A DNA stretch of 64,000 nucleotides from an uncultured Clostridia bacterium. Lineage in GTDB: Bacteria; Bacillota; Clostridia; TANB77; CAG-508. The translations under genes were made by a program, and so were the position numbers. Shown here in pieces: positions 36,591-45,545 of the stretch; the stretch's first letter is position 1; each line of letters opens with the position of its first letter. The notes below the pieces were generated by a model. The model was not told the origin of the DNA, did not search any database, and saw only the letters and a list, made by a program, of their open reading frames with translations. The stretch is taken from assembly GCA_948502395.1 (NCBI GenBank), contig CAOPES010000008.1, forward strand, positions 1 to 64,000, given 5' to 3'.

Positions 36591-37821
36591 ATGAACTCAA
36601 ATGAGCCATTAGCCTTTCGTGTAAGACCCAAAACATTAGAAGAATATGTTGGGCAAGAACACGTATTAGGCAAAGACAAAATATTATATAGAACAATAAA
36701 AGCAGACAGGCTATCTAGTATAATACTATTTGGACCACCCGGCTGTGGAAAAACATCACTAGCAAGGGTTATTAGTGAAGCAACAAAATATAAATTTTAC
36801 AAAATAAATGCAGTAACATCAGGAGTTGCAGACATCAAAAAGGTAGTGGAAGAAACAAAAAACTTTATGTTAAATCCTGCTGGAAAAAGTATATTATTCA
36901 TAGACGAAATTCATAGATTTAACAAACTACAACAAGACGCATTACTACCATTTGTAGAAAATGGAACAGTCATATTAATAGGCGCAACAACAGAAAATCC
37001 ATACTTTGAAGTAAACAAAGCTTTAATATCAAGGTCAATGGTAATAAAACTAGAACCATTAACGGAAGAAAATATTTATCAAATTTTAAAAAACGCACTA
37101 GAAAGAAAAGACGGATTACGGAGAATATAACATAAAAATAGAAGAAACAACACTAAGAAAATTAGCAGGAATATCAAATGGAGACGTAAGAACAGCGCTA
37201 AATGGATTAGAAGTAGCAACATTAACAACCGCAATGAGTGAAGACGGATACATACATATAACAGACGAAGTAATCAAAAACAGTATACAAACTAGAAAAG
37301 CAATATTTGACAAAAACGGAGAAGTCCACTATGACAACATAAGTGCATTCATAAAATCAATGCGTGGTTCAGACCCAGACGCAACAGTCTTTTATCTAGC
37401 AAGAGCATTAAACGGAGGAGAAGACCCAATGTTTTTAGCAAGAAGAATTGCCATATGTGCAGCAGAAGATGTGGGAATGGCAAACCCAAATGCATTAGTA
37501 GTTGCAAATAGTGCAATGCAAGCAATACATATGATAGGAATGCCAGAAGCAAGAATAATACTATCAGAAGCAGCAATATATGTAGCAACATCAAAAAAAT
37601 CAAATGCAGCATACTTAGCAATAGATGCAGCTTTAAGCGATGTAAAAACCAAAGACACAGGAGAAATTCCAATGCACATAAGAAATGCACCAGTAGAAAA
37701 AATGAGAGAATTAGGATATAACGAAGGCTACTTATATCCACACGACTTCCCAGGGCACTACGTAGAGCAACAATATTTGCCAGACAAAATGCTAGGAACA
37801 AAATATTACAACTTTGATTGA
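36591..37821 (+). CDS. rarA: Replication-associated recombination protein A (RarA/MgsA), read through one CGGA +1 site
   Basis: AAA+ ATPase acting at stalled forks together with SSB. Recoding CGGA at 37119-37122 joins 176 and 233 codons into 409 residues, family length. Walker A GPPGCGKTS at 49-56, Walker B ILFIDEIHRFN near 103, sensor ATTENPYFEVN near 130. After the junction GLGEYNIKIEETTLRKLAG and SNGDVRTALNGLE, then the tetramerisation domain with FIKSMRGSDPDATVFYLA and GYLYPHDFPGHYVEQQYLP. Without recoding the ATPase lid and C-terminal domain are lost. The gene ends in a family C element. Confidence 0.92.
37119..37122 (+). other. +1 recoding site CGGA (rarA)
   Basis: Incoming TTA CGG AGA ATA TAA; outgoing TTA (C) GGA GAA TAT AAC. 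The incoming frame stops three codons later. A normal GGA (preceded by GAC) just 6 bp upstream is read in frame, showing that GGA itself is not the trigger. Confidence 0.85.
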
Positions 37822-37874
37822 GGACATTTGGGGACGTTTCCTTTTGGACATTTTGTCCATTTTGGGACACATCT
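37821..37874. repeat. REP-like element, family C, copy 2
   Basis: GAGGACATTTGGGGACGTTTCC followed by TTTTGGACATTTTGTCC and TTTGGGACACATCT; begins at the rarA stop codon. Confidence 0.85.
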
Positions 37875-37910
37875 TATAAAAATAAAATTGGATAAAAAAT
37901 AAAAAAATGG

Positions 37911-37939
37911 AAAACCTACTAAAAGAAAGTAGGTTTTTA
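37911..37939 (+). terminator. Rho-independent terminator after rarA
   Basis: AAAACCTACT / AGTAGGTTTT stem, short loop and T run. Confidence 0.85.
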
Positions 37940-38015
37940 TTAATTGTCAGGAGGTAAAATCTTGTAAAAAAATAAAGGCTAAAAAAGCCGATATATAAAA
38001 ACAGGATTAATTTTA

Positions 38016-38363
38016 ATGGTAAAAAAATCAATAATAGGTATTTTAGCTGGAATTATCTGCGGACTATTCTCAACAGGTGGTGGAATGATACTAGTACCAG
38101 CTATGATATATCTACTAAAAGAAGACGAAACCAAAGCAAGGGGAACATCAATATTTTGTATATTGCCAATGGTAATAACTAGCAGTTTTTTCTACTATAA
38201 AGGAAATTATATAGACTGGAAAATATCAATACTATGTGCAATCGGAGGCGCAATTGGTGGATATATAGGAGCAACTCTATTAAAGAAATTACCCAAAAGA
38301 GTACTTAAAATTGCATTTACAGTATTTCTATTTTATGTATCATTTAAAATGATAACAAGATAA
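38016..38363 (+). CDS. Half-size TauE/SafE-family membrane protein (first of a pair)
   Basis: 115 residues, about four membrane helices. The conserved GLFSTGGGMILVPAMIYLL near 16-34 and KARGTSIFCILPMV are the TauE/SafE (DUF81) signatures; full members have two such halves. The ribosome site is weak (AGGAT), and a strong GGAGGT lies uselessly before TTG-TAA at 37950-37966, so the start may once have been different. A second half gene follows after a family C element. The pair could form one exporter of sulfonate or sulfur-type anions. Confidence 0.75.
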   Translation: MVKKSIIGILAGIICGLFSTGGGMILVPAMIYLLKEDETKARGTSIFCILPMVITSSFFYYKGNYIDWKISILCAIGGAIGGYIGATLLKKLPKRVLKIAFTVFLFYVSFKMITR

Positions 38364-38367
38364 AAGT

Positions 38368-38422
38368 AGATGTGTCCCAAAATGGACAAAATGTCCAAAA
38401 GGAAACGTCCCCAAATGTCCCG
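38368..38422. repeat. REP-like element, family C, copy 3 (inverted)
   Basis: Reverse orientation relative to copies 1 and 2 (AGATGTGTCCC, then GGACAAAATGTCC, GGAAACGTCCCC). It separates the two half-size TauE genes. Confidence 0.85.
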
Positions 38423-38433
38423 AGGAGGAAAGT

Positions 38434-38808
38434 ATGGAAATTTTGATTGGCATTATATCAGGAATTGTAAGTGGTACAGGAATGGGTGGAGGAACAATAC
38501 TTATATTTTGCTTAACATTTTTTATGGGGATAGAACAGCATATGGCACAAGCAACTAATTTGATTTTCTTCATTCCAACTTCGCTTGTTGCAATTATTGT
38601 TAATATAAGAAATAAAAATATTAATTTAAAATTAGCAATTATTATATCCATTTTTGGAATATTAGGAGCAATTATTGGTGCGGAAATTTCGGTTCATATT
38701 AATGTTGATATTTTAAGAAAATGTTTTGGTGCTTTTTTAGCATTAGTAGCCTTAAATGAAATATATTCCATTACAAAAGAGTATAAAAATAGTAAAAATT
38801 ATAAATAA
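38434..38808 (+). CDS. Half-size TauE/SafE-family membrane protein (second of a pair)
   Basis: 124 residues with GAGGAGG before ATG. SGTGMGGGTILIFCLTFF near 14-31 and HMAQATNLIFFIPTS are the TauE/SafE half-repeat motifs, matching the partner upstream in layout but more T-rich in codon use. Four predicted helices and a charged C-terminus. Probably works together with the preceding half. Confidence 0.78.
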   Translation: MEILIGIISGIVSGTGMGGGTILIFCLTFFMGIEQHMAQATNLIFFIPTSLVAIIVNIRNKNINLKLAIIISIFGILGAIIGAEISVHINVDILRKCFGAFLALVALNEIYSITKEYKNSKNYK

Positions 38809-38833
38809 TAAATAAAAAAGAGAGGTGAGTTTT

Positions 38834-38974
38834 ATGAAGTTTGTAAAAGGTGTTGTAATAGGTGGATTAATAACAACAGGTGTTGTTATGTTATGTGCAG
38901 AAAGTGGTATGGTAAATAAAAGAGCCTTAACTAAAAAAGGAAGACAAATGGCAAGAAGAATGGGAATTATGTAG
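38834..38974 (+). CDS. Small membrane protein, DUF3918-like
   Basis: 46 residues, AGAGGTG before ATG. One small-residue helix (VKGVVIGGLITTGVVML) and a basic tail KKGRQMARRMGIM, which matches DUF3918/YtxH-like small proteins in Firmicutes. Role unknown. Confidence 0.7.
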   Translation: MKFVKGVVIGGLITTGVVMLCAESGMVNKRALTKKGRQMARRMGIM

Positions 38975-38978
38975 AAAT

Positions 38979-39026
38979 ATAAAAAGCAGGTACTAGGCTT
39001 ATTTCAAGCCCAATATCTGCTTTTAG
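38979..39026 (+). terminator. Rho-independent terminator
   Basis: AAAAGCAGGTA / TATCTGCTTTT arms with an inner AGGCTT / AAGCCC-type stem, then T-rich sequence. Confidence 0.75.
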
Positions 39027-39066
39027 TTATAATTTAAATCTTATAGGAAGGCAAAAATCTTTATAA

Positions 39067-39558
39067 CTAAATTTCAGCTTCTACAAAATCAGCAGCATCT
39101 AACGGTCTCATATCTTTATCACATTTGTCATGACATTTATCATGGCAATCATCTTTGCAATCTAAGAAACAATCACATTTATCATGTTTATCACCTTTTA
39201 AGCATTTACCTTCATGATGACATTTTGCACATATTTTAATTTTTTTAGTATCATTTACCCAAATTTGAAGAGCATATTCTCTACCTGGACATAATGGTCC
39301 AAATACGAATTCTCCTTCTTTATCTGTGAAAGTATGACCGATTGGCCTTCTTTCTTCTTTTCCGTGTTCACAAACGATTTCTATTAATTTAACAACAGCG
39401 TTGTCAACTGGCTCTTTAAAGCAGTTTTTTACAACTCCATAAATTACATCACGGTTATCTTCTGGTAAAGTGATGTCTAAGTCAAATTGTTTTCCTCCTG
39501 ATATTACTCCGTCTATATCAAGGATTGGGCAATAACCTTTTTTATTATCCATTTCCAT
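39067..39558 (-). CDS. Carboxypeptidase-regulatory-like domain protein with a Cys/His-rich segment
   Basis: 163 residues. Residues 35-105 form a transthyretin-like (CarboxypepD_reg) beta domain: VIYGVVKNCFKEPVDNAVVKL and TFTDKEGEFVFGPLCPGREY. Residues ~110-150 are packed with Cys, His and Asp in repeats such as CHHEGKC, KCDCFLDCKDDC and HDKCHDKCDK, which should bind metal ions. There is no signal peptide. Similar proteins in Clostridia are often coat- or surface-associated, but a role here is a guess. Divergent from the DUF2752 gene. Confidence 0.7.
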   Translation of the reverse strand: MEMDNKKGYCPILDIDGVISGGKQFDLDITLPEDNRDVIYGVVKNCFKEPVDNAVVKLIEIVCEHGKEERRPIGHTFTDKEGEFVFGPLCPGREYALQIWVNDTKKIKICAKCHHEGKCLKGDKHDKCDCFLDCKDDCHDKCHDKCDKDMRPLDAADFVEAEI

Positions 39559-39694
39559 AATTTTTTCATTCCTTTCTTTTTCGTAACTCTTAAGTTACTT
39601 TATATATCATATGAAGAAAAACGCATAAAGTTGAAAAAATTGTCTAGTATTTCTAAAAAATATTTTGTATAATAGAAAAGAAGGGGAAATAAAC

Positions 39695-40066
39695 TTGAAG
39701 AAAAGAAAAATTTTTATAATATTAATTGAAATTATAATTTTTATCATTTTATATAGTTTTGTTAATTCTACATATATAAATTTAATACCACAATGCTGGG
39801 TATACTGCCAAACAGGAGTACTTTGTCCAGCCTGCGGAGGAACTAGGTGTTTGATATATTTATTAAAAGGGAATTGGATACAAGCATTTTGCTCACATAT
39901 GGTATTTTTTATAGGAATAATATACTTATTAATATTTAATCTTGTATATATAGTTAACTTAAATAAAGAGAAAAAAATAGGTACATGGATATATCCAAAG
40001 TATTGGTATGTCATAATTTTTGCAGTTGTACTTATAATCTATACAATTATTCGAAATTTGTTGTAA
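39695..40066 (+). CDS. DUF2752 membrane protein
   Basis: TTG at 39695 lies 9 nt after AAGGGG, giving a basic start before the first helix; the ATG 30 bp upstream lacks a ribosome site. The 123-residue product has three helices and the DUF2752 signature VLCPACGGTRCLIYLLKGN near 45. Function unknown; in many bacteria it is adjacent to a DUF4190-type protein, as here. Confidence 0.8.
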   Translation: MKKRKIFIILIEIIIFIILYSFVNSTYINLIPQCWVYCQTGVLCPACGGTRCLIYLLKGNWIQAFCSHMVFFIGIIYLLIFNLVYIVNLNKEKKIGTWIYPKYWYVIIFAVVLIIYTIIRNLL

Positions 40067-40117
40067 AAGAAGAGAAAAAATAGTATAATAAAAATATAGG
40101 GGAAAGGAGAGATTAAT

Positions 40118-40516
40118 ATGGACGAAGAGAAAAAAGAATTAATAGAAGTAGAAAAAGTCAATAATACAGAAGAAAAAACACAACAAACAAAAAAAGTAGA
40201 AGAACCTAAAAAGGACAGAAAAGGATTTTGTATTGCATCTATGGTATTAGGAATTATTGCATTAGTATTATTCTGCGTGTTTTACATATCTATACCATGT
40301 GCTATTGTAGCTATTATATTTGGTATATTAGGTCTTAAATCAACAGAAAGGGGAATGGCAATAGCAGGACTAGTAACAGGCTCTATTGGATTATTTATCT
40401 CTATTGCTATTATAGTAATTGTATTTATAGCAGGAGTAGCAGCAGGAATTTCAGACACTTTGAATGGTAACTATAATTCTACTGGAAATTACCGTAACTA
40501 TGAGTTGTATGACTAA
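40118..40516 (+). CDS. DUF4190-type membrane protein
   Basis: 132 residues. An acidic/basic cytoplasmic head of ~38 residues is followed by two long helices: GFCIASMVLGIIALVLF with IAIVAIIFGILGLKS-like turn, and GMAIAGLVTGSIGLFISIA. The GxxxA-rich AIAGLVTG element after a short turn is the DUF4190 pattern. The C-terminus is Asn/Tyr-rich. It follows DUF2752 by 51 bp and ends at a strong terminator, so the two probably form one transcript. Confidence 0.75.
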   Translation: MDEEKKELIEVEKVNNTEEKTQQTKKVEEPKKDRKGFCIASMVLGIIALVLFCVFYISIPCAIVAIIFGILGLKSTERGMAIAGLVTGSIGLFISIAIIVIVFIAGVAAGISDTLNGNYNSTGNYRNYELYD

Positions 40517-40531
40517 GATTAATTAAATATA

Positions 40532-40573
40532 AAAAAGGCTGTCAAAAGGTTATTTTATTGACAGCTTTTTTGG
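40532..40573 (+). terminator. Rho-independent terminator
   Basis: AAAAAAGGCTGTCAA / TTGACAGCTTTTTT stem. Confidence 0.9.
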
Positions 40574-40858
40574 TAATCGAGTAGAGAATAATATAAATAT
40601 AATTAAAAGTGATAGAGATTATAGTAATTTGGAGTGGACAAGTTTATATGCTAATAATTTTAAGAAAAAGCGAATTATTACGTGAGTAAAGATCCTGAGG
40701 GAATAACCAAAATGAATAGTAATGTTTACAGAGAATCGTTTAGCAATTAATAAGGGATGATGAAATAAGTAATAATGTAATTTATAATTGTAATTTTAAG
40801 AAATATATATTATAATAAAAAATTATAAATAATTATAAATAATCAAGAGGAGATAAAG
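40574..40858. other. AT-rich gap at the left edge of the radical SAM cluster
   Basis: No open frame with a ribosome site, no repeat and no clear hairpin were seen. The composition change to T-rich sequence starts here. Confidence 0.5.
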
Positions 40859-41431
40859 ATGTATAGTGGAGATATAGAATTTGAGGAATTAGTAAAAATA
40901 AATCCAATTTTAGTTAAATCAACTCAAATAATTAATAAATTAGCCAAGGAAAGTAATTCAATTCCTTTTTATAAAGAACATTTTATACCCTGTGCAAAGA
41001 TTTGCTTTGAAATGTCACATATAAAGAAAATCAATAAAATAGACGCTATATTAGTAGGATTATTTCATGATGTCGGAAAATTTATACTTAAAGGAGAAAT
41101 AGATAACCATGAGATTATAGGAGCAGAGTATGTAGAAAACTTTTTAAGAGAAAATAATTATGAAGAGACAAAAATACAATTAATAAAACATGCTATAATG
41201 AATCATAGAAAAAATGCAAATGATGATTTTGATCAAATGAGTAAATTAATAATAAATTCAGATATAATTTCTTATATTCTTCATAAAAAATATTTTTTCG
41301 ATTATTTATTAAAGTTTACTAATCAAGAGGAAGCTAGTATAATAGTCAATAAAAAAATATCAGAATCTTATGAAAGAATGGATGAAGATGGTAAAAGGAT
41401 GATTTTTGATTTACTAATAAAAGTAATGTAA
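40859..41431 (+). CDS. HD-domain hydrolase at the edge of the radical SAM cluster
   Basis: 190 residues, AGAGGAG before ATG. The HD fold is indicated by His in EHFIPCAKICFEM, the HD pair in LVGLFHDVGKFIL near 67, His in NHEIIGAEYVENFL near 82, and HAIMNHRKN near 117, then NSDIISYI. A metal-dependent phosphohydrolase. It shares the T-ending codons of the next four genes but is separated from them by 155 bp, so membership of the cluster is uncertain. Confidence 0.75.
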   Translation: MYSGDIEFEELVKINPILVKSTQIINKLAKESNSIPFYKEHFIPCAKICFEMSHIKKINKIDAILVGLFHDVGKFILKGEIDNHEIIGAEYVENFLRENNYEETKIQLIKHAIMNHRKNANDDFDQMSKLIINSDIISYILHKKYFFDYLLKFTNQEEASIIVNKKISESYERMDEDGKRMIFDLLIKVM

Positions 41432-41586
41432 ATTTTTATAATCAAATAAGATAGATTTATTATAAATACTAAATTATTCGAAAAATAGGTATTGAAATAA
41501 TTGGAAAAATATGATAAACTATTTATGTCGACATTAAAAAATATGAGCTAGATATAGTTCATAATGACAGAAGGAGGAATTATACT

Positions 41587-42549
41587 ATGCAAAAAATCAA
41601 TATATCATGTGGAAGTGTAAATGTTTTGCTGGCAACAAATTCTAATGAAATTATCAAATTTTTCTTGCATAATCGGGAAAATGTCCGGGAAACAATTCCT
41701 GGTGTAGAAGTAGAAAGAATTGATGACAGTTCAGAAATGAAAGAACCATATATTATTTATATGGATTCAAGCGAAAATGAAGTAAAGATTGATGAAAAAA
41801 CTAATAAAGCAATTATTAAGTTTCCAATTCAAAAACTATTTTTCCCTGATTTGGTATATTTAGTATTATCAATGATGGCAAAAGAGCTCAATAAAGAGAA
41901 CAAATATTTTGTTCATTGCTCAATTGTTGAGAAAAATGGAAAGGGAATAATGATTATAGGCGATCCAGGATCTGGAAAAACAACTTTATCATTATATTTA
42001 AGTATGAATAAGAACTTCAAGTTTGTATGTAATGATAGAGCTTTATTAGAATTTTTAGATGAAGTTCCTTATGCTACTGCAGGAACATTAGAGACATGTA
42101 TTAGAGTTGGTGTTATTCCACAGTTTTTCCCAATGTTAATAGGGAAAATCGATAAAGAGAGATTAGAAAATCCATGGAATAGTAGATTTTATTTGGATCC
42201 TGAGTTTGATAATTTAGGAATCAATATAAAGTCTAGTACACCAATAAATTATGTTTTATTTACACTTACATATCCTACGACAGCTAGTCAAACGAGACTA
42301 GAAAAGTATGATAATAGCAAAAGGCAAGATGTATCGATATTAAAAACTATGAGTTGTTTTTCGCAATATATTAGAGCAGATAATAATATGCTTATAAGTA
42401 TGGAATATCCTTTTCCAAGTTTTGATAATGAGGAACTTGCTTGCAAAAGATTAAAAGATGTGAAAAGATTTGTTAATGCGACAGAAATGTATAGTGCGAG
42501 AGGTGATATAAAATCTTTAGCAGACATGATTGATGAATTGGTGGTATAA
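41587..42549 (+). CDS. HprK-like P-loop protein of the radical SAM cluster
   Basis: 320 residues. The central part carries a P-loop IMIIGDPGSGKTTLSLYL near 125-141, preceded by KYFVHCSIVEKNGKG, the layout of HPr-kinase-like ATPases found in peptide-modification cassettes. FVCNDRALLEFLD is the expected acidic segment after it. The N-terminal ~100 residues are variable. This is one of only two genes in the window with in-frame CGG (Asn-Arg and Val-Arg near residues 28-32), both followed by GAA. It is 75 bp upstream of a SPASM radical SAM gene. Confidence 0.7.
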   Translation: MQKINISCGSVNVLLATNSNEIIKFFLHNRENVRETIPGVEVERIDDSSEMKEPYIIYMDSSENEVKIDEKTNKAIIKFPIQKLFFPDLVYLVLSMMAKELNKENKYFVHCSIVEKNGKGIMIIGDPGSGKTTLSLYLSMNKNFKFVCNDRALLEFLDEVPYATAGTLETCIRVGVIPQFFPMLIGKIDKERLENPWNSRFYLDPEFDNLGINIKSSTPINYVLFTLTYPTTASQTRLEKYDNSKRQDVSILKTMSCFSQYIRADNNMLISMEYPFPSFDNEELACKRLKDVKRFVNATEMYSARGDIKSLADMIDELVV

Positions 42550-42624
42550 ACTTTGTCAACACGGAAGAAATATTTAGTTTAATAACAAAATGTTTCTTCC
42601 GATTATTTAAATTAGGAGGTAAAT

Positions 42625-43737
42625 ATGATAAAGAATATTGGTTGGACTCTTGGAAATGATTGTCCATGTAAATGCAAACATTGTTATTCTTTTAATGTTA
42701 GAAAAAAGGGACAAAATTTAACAAAAGAGATAGTAGATAGAATTATTGAGCAAATTCAAAAATTAAACGTAGAAACAGTGAATTTAGGAGGAAATGAACC
42801 GATATTTACTAATGGTTTAGATGTACATAAAAGCATGTTGCCATATATATTAAAAGAATTGAATAGAAGAAATATAAAAGTAGGAATAACTACGGCTGGA
42901 ATAAGTTTAATAGCATTAAAAAATATATACCCTGAATGCTTGAGATTATTAAATGATGTTGATATTAGTTTAGATTCGCCATATGAAAAAGAGCATAATG
43001 AAAATAGGGGGGGAGATGTATATAAGTATGCTATCCAAGCTTTAGAAATATGTAAAGATAATGATATAGAATCAGGAATTATAATGTGTGCTATGAATTG
43101 GAATTTTACAAGAGATAGAATTGATGCCTTAATAGAATTGGCTAAAAAATATAATTCAAATATTAGATTCAATTTATTAAAACCTATACAGCAACAGCAT
43201 TTTAATCTTGTACCTACTAAGGAACAAGTACTAGAAAATTATAAATACTTATTTGAAAAATGTGATACTGTTGAGTTAAGTGAGCCTACACTATCAGGGC
43301 TAATCGAAAATGATAAGGTAAGAGGTTGCGCTTGTGGAATATATTCTATGAGAATAAATTCAATTACACCAGAAGGAAAGATACCTGTATCTCCATGTGT
43401 ATATATGCATGATTATAGAGTAGGAGACCTATTAAAAGATGATATTCTTGATATTGTTGATTCAGAACAATTTAATGCTTTTAAAATAAGAAAAGAAAAT
43501 TATGATAAAATAGAGGGATGTGAAAACTGCAACAAGGGAGAAATATGTAGAGGTGGATGTTTTGCTATGGCATATACATATAAAAAATGCGAAACAGGAA
43601 AAAAGGATTTGTATGCTAGAGACCCTTTTTGCATGAAAGATATAGAAATAGAAAGAAACATTCATTATAAAAAAGGAAACAAACAACTAGTACACGAAAA
43701 CTATCTATGTACTTGGATAGGAAAACCAAAAAAGTAA
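42625..43737 (+). CDS. Radical SAM/SPASM protein
   Basis: 370 residues, AGGAGG before ATG. The SAM cluster is CPCKCKHCYSF (C-x3-C-x2-C) at 13-20, then NLGGNEPIF (GGE-like) near 53. The C-terminal SPASM region has CACGIYSMRI, GKIPVSPCVY, and CENCNKGEICRGGCFAMAY, then CMKD, enough cysteines for auxiliary 4Fe-4S clusters. Enzymes of this type modify ribosomal peptides or small substrates by radical chemistry. No precursor peptide gene is obvious nearby. It precedes a second radical SAM gene by 13 bp. Confidence 0.88.
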   Translation: MIKNIGWTLGNDCPCKCKHCYSFNVRKKGQNLTKEIVDRIIEQIQKLNVETVNLGGNEPIFTNGLDVHKSMLPYILKELNRRNIKVGITTAGISLIALKNIYPECLRLLNDVDISLDSPYEKEHNENRGGDVYKYAIQALEICKDNDIESGIIMCAMNWNFTRDRIDALIELAKKYNSNIRFNLLKPIQQQHFNLVPTKEQVLENYKYLFEKCDTVELSEPTLSGLIENDKVRGCACGIYSMRINSITPEGKIPVSPCVYMHDYRVGDLLKDDILDIVDSEQFNAFKIRKENYDKIEGCENCNKGEICRGGCFAMAYTYKKCETGKKDLYARDPFCMKDIEIERNIHYKKGNKQLVHENYLCTWIGKPKK

Positions 43738-43750
43738 GGGAGAAATATAA

Positions 43751-45541
43751 ATGAAAACTAAAACAGCAATTAAAGAAAATTTAACTCTTACAAATGAAAA
43801 GATAAAATCAATGTGTAGACTAAATTTTGAAGATAATGATCTTTTATTTACAGTGGAAAAAGGAAAAAATATTATATTAGATAAGAAAAAAAATACTATA
43901 TATATTGAAGGTAATAGTAGTGATATTAAAATGGATAAGTACATAGGATATTTGGAAAATATTCAGGAAAAGCGAGATAAAAGAATTGTACTTACGACAT
44001 TATCTCCAGATACGCATAGAACATCGGAAGAAAATTTAGGGTTGTTATATTTGGCAGCTGTATTAAGAAAAAGTGGATATAATGTTGAAATTATAGATGG
44101 GTGGCTTGCAGGGTTAAAAGATGAAGAAGTATTAAAAAAGATAATAGATAAAAAAGACATCTCAATCGTTGGTGTATCATGCTATATGTCAAATAATGAT
44201 AAATCTATAGAATTAGCAAGAGAAATAAGACGTATAAACCCAAACATAAAGTTAATGTGTGGAGGATTTGGTCCATCTTTTAATCCACAAAAATTTGTTA
44301 AGGATGATATATTTGATCTTGCTATGATTGGCGAAGGAGAAGAAACAATTGTAGAAGTGTGTGATTATTTTACTGGAATTAGTAGTAGACAAATTGAAGA
44401 AATCAAAGGAATTGTATATGAAAAAGATGGAAAAATTATTAGAAATCCAAAAAGAGAATTAATAAAAAATCTTGACAATATCCCATTCCCCGCCAGAGAT
44501 ACAATAAAACTGGCAAGAGATAGAAAATCAACTGTAAACATATTAACAGCAAGAGGTTGTATGGGAAACTGCTTATTTTGTTCTGTAAATGCATTTAATA
44601 AACTATCCATAGGCAATAAATGGAGAGGGAGAAGTGTAGATAGTATAGTTAATGAATTAGAACAATTACAAAATATGGGTGTAAGATATATAAAAGTCAT
44701 TGATGATAGTTTTTTAGAAAGAGAAAGAGATGAAGAATGGACGAAAGAACTTAAAGATAAAATTAAAGAAAGAGGAATAAATGTATCACTTAGAGGTTCT
44801 TTAAAGGCAGATCAAGTAGAAGATAAAAAAATAGGGTATTTAAAGGAAGCGGGTTTTCATTCGTTTGCATGTGGGATAGAAAATGGTTCAAATACGGCTT
44901 TAAAGAGAATGAATAAAAGTGCGAGCTTAGAAGATAATAAGAGAGCATTAGATATATTGAAAAAACATGGAATTTATGTTCAAGCAGGTTTTATTTTATT
45001 TGATGACGATACTACATTTGAAGAATTAAAAGAAAACTATGAATTTTTAAGAGAATATGACTGGATTATAACAAAAGGAATTTTTTCAGAAATGTTTGCA
45101 GCAGATGGAACTTTATATACAGAAAAATTGAAGAAAGAAGATAAAATAATAAAAAGTGATATATATGACAATAATAAATATAATATATCAGATCCAAAAG
45201 TAAAATTGGTATATCATACATTAAAAAGATGGCATAAATCTCATATGAAATTATATGATATGGTTATAGATCCTATCTCGTCTCCTAAAGCAATAGATTC
45301 AATAGGAGAAAAGGAATTTTATGATTTGTATTATCAATTAAAATTAAAAGATTTAGAGTTTATGCAAATGGTATTAGAAGAAGTTGAAAATGGAACATTA
45401 GACAAACAATTAAATGAGAAAATAACTTCACAAATTGCACAAAATAGTGATTTTTATGAAAGAATAAATAGACAAGGAACTAATCTATGTCAAAAATATG
45501 GTTTAAATTATGATGGTAAAGAAAATCCATTTATAAGGTGA
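43751..45541 (+). CDS. B12-binding-domain radical SAM protein (Elp3/MiaB-like class B)
   Basis: 596 residues. An N-terminal ~85-residue part is unassigned. Residues ~95-205 resemble a cobalamin-binding Rossmann domain (ENLGLLYLAAVLRKSGYNVEIID, LMCGGFGPSF, IGEGEETIVEV) but without the DxHxxG base-off motif. The radical SAM core begins with TARGCMGNCLFCSVNAF near 258 and includes YIKVIDDSFL, FACGIENGSNTALKRMNK and AGFILFDDDTTFEELKENY. Substrate unknown; such enzymes perform methylations, ring formation or C-C bond changes. The amidohydrolase gene starts 4 bp after its stop. Confidence 0.85.
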   Translation: MKTKTAIKENLTLTNEKIKSMCRLNFEDNDLLFTVEKGKNIILDKKKNTIYIEGNSSDIKMDKYIGYLENIQEKRDKRIVLTTLSPDTHRTSEENLGLLYLAAVLRKSGYNVEIIDGWLAGLKDEEVLKKIIDKKDISIVGVSCYMSNNDKSIELAREIRRINPNIKLMCGGFGPSFNPQKFVKDDIFDLAMIGEGEETIVEVCDYFTGISSRQIEEIKGIVYEKDGKIIRNPKRELIKNLDNIPFPARDTIKLARDRKSTVNILTARGCMGNCLFCSVNAFNKLSIGNKWRGRSVDSIVNELEQLQNMGVRYIKVIDDSFLERERDEEWTKELKDKIKERGINVSLRGSLKADQVEDKKIGYLKEAGFHSFACGIENGSNTALKRMNKSASLEDNKRALDILKKHGIYVQAGFILFDDDTTFEELKENYEFLREYDWIITKGIFSEMFAADGTLYTEKLKKEDKIIKSDIYDNNKYNISDPKVKLVYHTLKRWHKSHMKLYDMVIDPISSPKAIDSIGEKEFYDLYYQLKLKDLEFMQMVLEEVENGTLDKQLNEKITSQIAQNSDFYERINRQGTNLCQKYGLNYDGKENPFIR

Positions 45542-45545
45542 TAAA

